The notes under the pieces are model-generated. The model had not been told where the DNA came from and made no database searches. It worked only from the letters and a program-made list of their open reading frames with translations. A stretch of DNA of 64,000 nt from Dysgonomonas sp. HGC4 (GTDB lineage: Bacteria > Bacteroidota > Bacteroidia > Bacteroidales > Dysgonomonadaceae), in NCBI RefSeq assembly GCF_001261715.1, contig NZ_CVRU01000081.1, forward strand, positions 1,511-65,510, written 5' to 3'. Positions 57,990-64,000 of this stretch are shown here, in pieces. The position numbers were made by a program, and so were the translations under genes. Position 1 is the stretch's first letter, and every line of letters starts with the position of its first letter.

Positions 57990-59597
57990 TTAAGAAAATA
58001 GCTTCAATACTGTAGCCTCATAAGCCTGTAACGTTATTTCGTGGGTTTCTATCATTGTATTGTATTGTCTATGAGTCGAAACAAGAACAGAAGATGATTC
58101 TATTTTTTGATATGAGAAGCTTTTTTTTCTATACGAAAAGTTTAAAACTATCAATATCTCTTCTTTTTCGTAACGCCTCTCATAGGCCAATACACCTCCT
58201 ACCCCATCAATTATGCTATGCCAATTTCCCATTGACAATGAAGGATATTCTTTACGTACTTTTATTAGTTGTCTGTAAAAGTTAAGCATCGAATCTTCAT
58301 CTTTTAACTGATCCTCTACATTTAGGCTTTTATATGATTCACTTACAGGAAGCCATGGAGTAGTGTTACTAAAGCCACCATTTTCATCACTATTCCATTG
58401 CATAGGTGTGCGAGCTTTATCTCTACCGGCATAGAAAGGCCAGAATTTCTTGCCATAAGGGTCTTTTATATCTTTCTTCGATATACGACTATTCTCCATA
58501 CCTATTTCATCTCCATAATAAATAAATGGAGTACCTCTGAGCGTAAGTAGAAGAGTTACCAATAGTTTAGCTTTGGCATATTTGTGTATACCCAAACTAT
58601 ATCGCTTAACAAAACGCCCAAGATCGTGATTTGATAATACAAAACAAGGCCAACCTTCGGGAGGTATAGCACTATACCATTTTTTGATGGCTTCGTGATA
58701 TTTGCAAGCATTCCATGAGCAAAAGATGAGTGAAAAATCGAATGCCATATGTAGCATATCATCTCCTTTACCTAAGAATTGAGCTACCAGATTTGTATCA
58801 CCGGGTGGCAAAACATATATCTCACCAACACTCATCTTATTATCGTAAGTATCAAGAAGAGCTCTAAACTCCTGCAATATTTTAAATGTCCTCGGTTGAT
58901 TTCTATTGAGTACTTTCCCATTCGAAAACCAATTGCTAAGCAGAGGACTGTTCCTGAAAGTTTTCTCTTTAATCAGCAGATTGATAACATCAAGCCGAAA
59001 GCCATCTATGCCCAGATCGAGCCAAAACTGTATTTTTTCGAAAAACGAACGTTTCATATCCTCGTTTCTCCAATTCAGATCGGGCTGTTCCTTGAAAAAG
59101 GAATGATAATAATATTGCTTTGTATGCTTATCATAAGTCCACGCTGCTGAACCGAAGTTTGTTATCCAATTATTCGGAATTTTTCCGTTCTTAGGCTCAC
59201 GCCATATATACCAATCTCGCTTGGGATTGTCGATTGATGATCGAGATTCGACAAACCAAGGATGCTGATCGGAAGTGTGGTTCATAACCAAATCCATTAC
59301 CAGCTTCATGCCTCTAGAATGTACTTGGGCGATCAGTTCTTTTAGATCTTCCATAGAACCGAAAAGAGGGTCTATCTTCCTATATCCCGAAATATCGTAC
59401 CCAAAATCTACCATCGGCGATTTATAAACGGGCGATAGCCAGATAGCATCTATTCCCAAGTCTACCAGATAATCCAGTTTTTCAATAATACCCGGTATAT
59501 CCCCTACACCATCTCCATTCGAGTCTTTAAAACTCTTAGGATATATATGGTAGAAAACACCATGTTTCCACCACGAATAAGTCTCTTTTTCCTCCAC
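57990..59597 (-). CDS. GH13 alpha-glucosidase (oligo-1,6-glucosidase type)
   Basis: 535 residues, no signal peptide, so cytoplasmic. The GH13 barrel starts WWKHGVFYHIYPKSFKDSNGDG. Catalytic residues: nucleophile Asp203 (DGFRLDVIN), acid/base Glu259 (VGEIYV) and Asp325 (SNHDLGR). MDLVMNHTSDQHPWF is the GH13_23/31-type region, where the Val/Ala-Met neighbour favours alpha-1,6 or sucrose-type activity in the family. It starts 34 bp after the stop of the PHP-glycosyltransferase gene, suggesting an operon that builds and trims an alpha-glucan or glycosyl-glycerol product (inference). Confidence 0.94.
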   Translation of the reverse strand: MEEKETYSWWKHGVFYHIYPKSFKDSNGDGVGDIPGIIEKLDYLVDLGIDAIWLSPVYKSPMVDFGYDISGYRKIDPLFGSMEDLKELIAQVHSRGMKLVMDLVMNHTSDQHPWFVESRSSIDNPKRDWYIWREPKNGKIPNNWITNFGSAAWTYDKHTKQYYYHSFFKEQPDLNWRNEDMKRSFFEKIQFWLDLGIDGFRLDVINLLIKEKTFRNSPLLSNWFSNGKVLNRNQPRTFKILQEFRALLDTYDNKMSVGEIYVLPPGDTNLVAQFLGKGDDMLHMAFDFSLIFCSWNACKYHEAIKKWYSAIPPEGWPCFVLSNHDLGRFVKRYSLGIHKYAKAKLLVTLLLTLRGTPFIYYGDEIGMENSRISKKDIKDPYGKKFWPFYAGRDKARTPMQWNSDENGGFSNTTPWLPVSESYKSLNVEDQLKDEDSMLNFYRQLIKVRKEYPSLSMGNWHSIIDGVGGVLAYERRYEKEEILIVLNFSYRKKSFSYQKIESSSVLVSTHRQYNTMIETHEITLQAYEATVLKLFS

Positions 59598-59631
59598 AAT
59601 ATAATTTATCGAATAACTTTTTAAGGCTATA

Positions 59632-62265
59632 TTAAAGACCTATTTCTTTTACTAAATCGTTCATTATACTGACTGCTTTATAATCTTTCGACCTTTTTAT
59701 AGCAGCTGCTTTAAAACTATTATGCAAATCTTCATTTTCTAAATATGATATTATAGACTCCGTCATCTCTTTTTCGGTATCTACTACATAACCGCTCTTT
59801 TTATGCCGGATGATGTCTTTGGGTCCTTTAGTTTTATAGGCAATAACAGGAAGTCCACAACTAAGAGATTCTAATACCACACAACTAAAAGTGTCGAATT
59901 TTGATGGGAACACTAATAGATCGGCGGCTGAATAGAGTAAAGGAAGTTTATCATGATCAAGCCAATCGAAATATATTGCTTCGGGAAGTTCTTTTTTGAG
60001 CGATTCACTTGCTGGTCCTTGACCAACGATTACCATCTTGACATCTTTGTATGACTTTTGTACATTCTTATATATACGTGGTAGTTCCATAACTCCCTTT
60101 TCCTCACTTATTCTGCCTACATAGAGAAGCACAGGGGCATCATTTTCAATACCAAATACTTGCTCTTTATTTACTTTCTGAGGAGTGAATATATCGTCTA
60201 CCCAATGAGCAGTAAGACTCACCTTGTTGGGCTTAAGTTTCATATCGGGTCCTGTCAGCCATTTTTGCTGATCGGTATTCAAGACGAACACTCTGTCAAA
60301 AGATTTGTAAAATACGCGCAACATACGTCGAATACGGTTTTGATTATGTATATCCAGGTTCAATACTTTTCGGGCAAACATTACCCAATCGGTATGCACA
60401 TAAAAACTGGTTTCTACGCAATAGGCACTCTTTAAATAAAAAGCCATCAGCCCCATTACCCCTTCGGTAGAACATACAATTCGGTCATATTCTTTTTCAT
60501 GAAACAGTTTATGTAAATCAAGTAAGTTAGGTATACGAATAGGCTGATCTTTATATAAAGGCGCTGAAAATTCATAGAGAGGAGGCATCACAATCAGATG
60601 ATCGTCCGATTTCATAGTGGCACTACATGTGAGTATATCTATTGGTAGATTACGCTCTTTTATTTCGTTATGTATGGATTGAAGCACTGTCGACACTCCA
60701 TTTTTATCACCGAAAGTATCGGTAAGCCATAACACCCGCTCGGGATGGTGATATTTTCCTATTTTCTTCGAAAACTCTTTTAGAAACGGACGTGTATTAA
60801 ATAATACTTTTGTACTGGTAAAGTGTGCCGACAAGATAAGTGCAGAAGCAAAGAAAGGGAAAGAAAGTCCATCCAGAAAGTCTGTAAGATTGATTGTCGA
60901 TTCCTTTTTATCTGAATCGGAACTCACATACGATCTTATGTTGCTCGGCAAGTCGAGCTTCATCAATATTTCTTCTATTTTATCAGCAGATAATTTATTC
61001 TCCAGATCAAGCTTATCTATTTTCTTGGTAATGCGTGAAAATAGTATTTCGTTTAGTTTTTCATTTATATTATGAACAGATTGATTGTATTCATTAACTA
61101 TATTATTTGATCCCTCCTGATGTGCTTTTGCCATTTTTTCCACTTCGTCAAATATGGGTTTATAAGATGGTTTTAAAATAAACTTTTTGAAAAACGATGG
61201 AGACTTGCCCATAATAGACTCATGAAAGAGTTTGAAAAAAGAAGATGTCACTTTGTGACGTTGTATTTCTAGAAAAATATTAGACAATCCAAATGCCAAT
61301 ATTTTCTCGGATGTAGAACCCTGATGTAAAAGCAACCTTAACAATCCCGGATCTTTGTAATTGAGTGCAACCTGCGAGACATAGTCCAGGAAGGCAATTG
61401 TGAGTTTTTCGGAATTCTGATGCGAGCCATACGGAGCCATATCTCCTTTTCGTATAGCCTCAAGTGCTAAAGACGATTTCGATTCAAATTTTAATCTTTC
61501 TTCGAGATTGGGAATATATAAATATGTACCTGTTAGTCCTGCAAAAATTCCCATATGGCTGTCAGACCCTGCTGAGAAAGATTTTTTATATGGATCAGAG
61601 CAATACATTTTAGGATCAATTCCAAACTTTTTTGAAAAACCATCTATTTTCTCAGGAGTAAGTGCTGTTATCCATTCTCTTACCAACAAGTTCTGCCAAG
61701 TATCACGCTGCCCATTGAGAACCTCAAACCGTTCAAAGATCAGTCCCATCTTATCGAAAAATTCCATAGGAGGCATCTTTTTTACAGCATAATGATAAAG
61801 GGGATGTGCCCAAATAGTTGGTATATTATGCTTTAGGGCATACTCTTGAAAAAGGTACACATTGCGGCGAAGCTTATTCAACTTTACTTCTTGTTCGGGA
61901 GTAAAACCGTATGCCAATACATGTATCCCTATATTGTAGTCCGGAACCAAGCAACTAAATTCACATCCAGTCAGAATATCAAATCCTTTATCCTGCAAAG
62001 CATAGCAAGAGCGTGCATTATTGTGGTTAGTAATTGTGAAAGCATTACATCCATTGGTCTGTAACTCCTGCAACAATCTGTCGGTTGGCAACCATGTTTC
62101 GGGAACATTCAATATACGTCCCATAAGTTCATCAGGTACATCACTGTTATAGTCGTGGCAATGTAGGTCTATCTTAAGTATATCTTTTTGTGGAAACCTT
62201 TCTTTCTGCTCGTTCAGAAATAGCTGAAGGTCGGATTTTAATTCTGATTGAAAATTATTTGTCAT
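59632..62265 (-). CDS. PHP phosphoesterase-GT4 glycosyltransferase fusion
   Basis: 877 residues from ATG 62265 (an open frame to 62367 adds a 34-residue hydrophobic, poorly conserved-looking leader that I exclude). The N-terminal PHP domain (about 25-300) has IDLHCHDYNS, TITNHNN, WAHPLYHY and SAGSDSH metal-ligand motifs. A helical linker (about 330-490) follows, then a GT-B GT4 domain (about 500-877): LWLTDTFGDKNGVSTVL at the acceptor side, LLYVGRISEEKGV, and the donor motif FPSKFDTFSCVVLESLSCGLPVIAY containing the Ex7E-type spacing. Fused PHP-GT4 proteins are rare. Co-transcribed with the GH13 gene. Confidence 0.9.
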   Translation of the reverse strand: MTNNFQSELKSDLQLFLNEQKERFPQKDILKIDLHCHDYNSDVPDELMGRILNVPETWLPTDRLLQELQTNGCNAFTITNHNNARSCYALQDKGFDILTGCEFSCLVPDYNIGIHVLAYGFTPEQEVKLNKLRRNVYLFQEYALKHNIPTIWAHPLYHYAVKKMPPMEFFDKMGLIFERFEVLNGQRDTWQNLLVREWITALTPEKIDGFSKKFGIDPKMYCSDPYKKSFSAGSDSHMGIFAGLTGTYLYIPNLEERLKFESKSSLALEAIRKGDMAPYGSHQNSEKLTIAFLDYVSQVALNYKDPGLLRLLLHQGSTSEKILAFGLSNIFLEIQRHKVTSSFFKLFHESIMGKSPSFFKKFILKPSYKPIFDEVEKMAKAHQEGSNNIVNEYNQSVHNINEKLNEILFSRITKKIDKLDLENKLSADKIEEILMKLDLPSNIRSYVSSDSDKKESTINLTDFLDGLSFPFFASALILSAHFTSTKVLFNTRPFLKEFSKKIGKYHHPERVLWLTDTFGDKNGVSTVLQSIHNEIKERNLPIDILTCSATMKSDDHLIVMPPLYEFSAPLYKDQPIRIPNLLDLHKLFHEKEYDRIVCSTEGVMGLMAFYLKSAYCVETSFYVHTDWVMFARKVLNLDIHNQNRIRRMLRVFYKSFDRVFVLNTDQQKWLTGPDMKLKPNKVSLTAHWVDDIFTPQKVNKEQVFGIENDAPVLLYVGRISEEKGVMELPRIYKNVQKSYKDVKMVIVGQGPASESLKKELPEAIYFDWLDHDKLPLLYSAADLLVFPSKFDTFSCVVLESLSCGLPVIAYKTKGPKDIIRHKKSGYVVDTEKEMTESIISYLENEDLHNSFKAAAIKRSKDYKAVSIMNDLVKEIGL

Positions 62266-62362
62266 AGCTTTATTATTTTTTATCTGTAACAAATGAATAC
62301 TTATGTTGTTACGAAACAATGTAGAAGTAATTAAATCATTGCTACAAAAAATAATTATAGAC

Positions 62363-62398
62363 AACAAAAGCTACTGATTCACATCAATAGCTTTTGTT
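62363..62398 (-). terminator. rho-independent terminator after the M24-like gene
   Basis: AACAAAAGCTA (62363-62373) with TAGCTTTTGTT (62388-62398), extended by TGAT/ATCA inside. It lies 12 bp past the minus-strand stop at 62410. Confidence 0.85.
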
Positions 62399-62409
62399 AT
62401 TTCTGACGA

Positions 62410-63678
62410 TTAATATTCGGCTCTCATCAAGTGAGTTGAATTGCTGTTTAGTTCAATTCCTCCGTTTTCGCCCACTATTACAGTTCCACCAATATTGGCT
62501 AAATGGTTTCCAAAAGCACAGTTTGGTTCAAAAGCAAAGCACATTCCTGCCTGTAATACCAAATCTCTACCGGGGTTTGGCAACCTACCCACATTACCAT
62601 ATCTACTAGCTTGAGGTAGTATCTCTATACCTGGTGCGGTTCCGAATCCAATTGGACCATAAGGATTTATACTGTGTATCAAGGGATGTACATGCCATCC
62701 TTTTGCATCCAAAAGGGGTTTTTCCATTGCATCAACAACTTCGCCAAAAGTTACTCCAGCTTTCAGAACGTCAACGCCTCTTTCATAACACTCGCGAGCT
62801 ACCAGAGCCGCACGTTCCAAGTCTGGATGTATATTTCCGACTGCCACTGCTGCTTGATGTTGAGTCTCATACATGCCGTACAATGCAAATATCTCTGACA
62901 AAACAATATCTCCTTCTTGTATTATTCGTGGAGCTTGAGAACGATATTGCCAAGCAGGAGGTCCCCAAGCAATATATTCAGGACCCGACCCCATTAAAAT
63001 TTCGGCTGTAAATCCTCCCATCGAAATACAAGTAGAGGTTATAGCTGCCGCTACTTCAGCTTCACTTACCCCAGGTCTCACTGTTATGCGCATAGCTTCA
63101 CTCATTGCTTCACCAATATGTGCAGCATATCTAACCAAAGCCAATTCTTCCTCACTTTTCGGGGCAGCTAGTTTGAAAAAATCCATATAAACTGGCTTAA
63201 TTTCAGCATTAGGAAATGCCTCCATTATACCCTTCCATGTACGGTGAGGCAATGCTCCATCGAAATAAAATGGAGGATATGGCTCTAGTCCAATGATTCC
63301 AATCTTTGGTCTATCAGGTAAACCTATTTCCTTGAGCATATTTCCAATGTTTGCACCTGTCTTTCCAACATATATTTGTTCGGGCTCAATCCATTGTTGA
63401 TCTCCACGCATAGATGCCTGCATATGGTCGGCAACCATCATAGGAGCAAAAGTTATAACAACCGGCTTTGCCTCTTTGTGAAAAATCACTACAGAACCTA
63501 GTCTATCATTTGTAAAATAATGATCGATACAAAATGGTGCGGGTGCAGCAGATTCTCTATCTCCGTAAATAATAAGTGTATCTAGCTCATTATTTCTCAT
63601 TATTGTGCGTGCTATCTCCCAACGACGATCGCGTTCTCTGAATGATAAAGGTGCTGGAATTGTCATTTTTGTTTTCAT
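62410..63678 (-). CDS. M24-fold (creatinase/prolidase-like) protein lacking canonical metal ligands
   Basis: 422 residues: an N-terminal creatinase domain (about 15-165) and a pita-bread M24 domain (about 175-420). Of the five usual metal ligands, the Asp-Asp pair is replaced (GDIVLSEIFALYGMYETQH: Glu and Gln), the second Glu is Gly (NIGGTVIVGENG), while His (HPLIHSINPYG) and the first Glu (FAFEPN) remain. This pattern resembles metal-free creatinase more than metallo-aminopeptidases. The frame starts at ATG 63678 (MKTKM); ATG 63666 is an alternative. No signal peptide. Divergent from a truncated gene at the window edge. Confidence 0.87.
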   Translation of the reverse strand: MKTKMTIPAPLSFRERDRRWEIARTIMRNNELDTLIIYGDRESAAPAPFCIDHYFTNDRLGSVVIFHKEAKPVVITFAPMMVADHMQASMRGDQQWIEPEQIYVGKTGANIGNMLKEIGLPDRPKIGIIGLEPYPPFYFDGALPHRTWKGIMEAFPNAEIKPVYMDFFKLAAPKSEEELALVRYAAHIGEAMSEAMRITVRPGVSEAEVAAAITSTCISMGGFTAEILMGSGPEYIAWGPPAWQYRSQAPRIIQEGDIVLSEIFALYGMYETQHQAAVAVGNIHPDLERAALVARECYERGVDVLKAGVTFGEVVDAMEKPLLDAKGWHVHPLIHSINPYGPIGFGTAPGIEILPQASRYGNVGRLPNPGRDLVLQAGMCFAFEPNCAFGNHLANIGGTVIVGENGGIELNSNSTHLMRAEY

Positions 63679-63838
63679 ACTTCAATATTTTTAGTTTATA
63701 CTCTTATTTGAAAATGAACTACTGCAAAGTAATGGGTTATTGTCTCGGTGAATATTATCCGAAAAGAACAATAAATGTTCAATAGGTTTGTTTTATTGAA
63801 ATATAAACATCTTCTTTACAGTAAATTTACATAGTCAA
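63679..63838. promoter_or_regulatory. 160-bp divergent promoter region
   Basis: On the minus strand TTACTTTG near 63726-63733 is a one-mismatch -7 box for the M24-like gene. No operator was identified. Confidence 0.35.
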
Positions 63839-64000
63839 ATGGAAGGTATAACTGAGATAGAAAACTATGACATATCTTATGTATCAAAAGAAATAGGTCT
63901 ACTTGATATAGAGGGGATAGTTGTAAATAAGACAGATGATTCAGTAAGGAAGGGATTGACAAATTATCCACATTCTGTTAGTGGATTCATTTGTGCAATT
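63839..64000 (+). CDS. 5' end of a gene cut by the window edge, possibly an AraC-type regulator
   Basis: ATG at 63839 opens a frame of 54 codons that continues past the end: MEGITEIENYDISYVSKEIG..., ending YPHSVSGFICAI. The pattern resembles the N-terminal cupin-like part of Bacteroidota AraC-family regulators (short acidic start, hydrophobic FICAI strand). With the DNA-binding part absent, the assignment is a guess from pattern and from its divergent position. Confidence 0.55.
   Translation, partial: MEGITEIENYDISYVSKEIGLLDIEGIVVNKTDDSVRKGLTNYPHSVSGFICAI

Overview
The window looks like a chromosomal segment of a low-GC Bacteroidota, most likely a Bacteroidales member of the Dysgonomonas type. 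The taxon is an inference. What supports the phylum is direct: two SusC/SusD pairs, a hybrid two-component sensor of the Bacteroides type, Porin O/P and S41 lipoproteins, and many promoters with the phylum-specific -7 box TAnnTTTG. No rRNA, tRNA, insertion sequence, integrase or CRISPR array was seen, so this reads as core and niche-adaptation sequence, not a mobile island.

Layout. 0.1-7.5 kb: a Pif1-like helicase, then a 579-bp gap carrying a pure (AG)26 tract, then a SusC/SusD pair. 7.6-15.8 kb: a two-domain ion channel with a non-canonical filter, a secreted DUF3108/TapB-like protein, a GH20 hexosaminidase, a KamA-type radical SAM enzyme, an S41 protease lipoprotein, a beta-barrel protein and a DnaQ-type exonuclease. 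16.1-21.0 kb: a small NifX-like protein, then a cobalamin riboswitch in front of pflB-pflA-focA (pyruvate to acetyl-CoA plus formate, and formate export).

21.1-39.3 kb is the most coherent block. It holds an OmpR/histidine-kinase pair, two nearly identical Ntn hydrolases of the choloylglycine/penicillin-V-acylase family (one secreted, one without a signal peptide), a BamA-like barrel plus MarC, a gadB-aspT-asdA-porin operon (proton-consuming amino-acid decarboxylation), and a TolC-HlyD-ABC permease pair exporter lacking an ATPase. Three intergenic regions in this block carry the same 47-bp operator: two TTAGAA hexamers followed by two TTCTAA hexamers, 11-bp steps within each pair. In each case the operator edge lies exactly 35 bp from a TAnnTTTG -7 box. 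Where genes diverge, a second box lies exactly 35 bp from the other edge. I infer a single regulon, probably acid or envelope stress, run by the two-component system encoded inside it.

39.5-51.3 kb: a polysaccharide utilisation locus on the minus strand (hybrid two-component sensor, SusC, SusD, GH3). 51.9-55.1 kb: cydD-cydC. 55.1-57.9 kb: a structured leader, a SAM methyltransferase and an RsgA GTPase. 58.0-63.7 kb: a PHP-GT4 fusion glycosyltransferase in operon with a GH13 glucosidase, then an M24-fold protein that has lost its metal ligands, divergent from the truncated start of another gene at the window edge.
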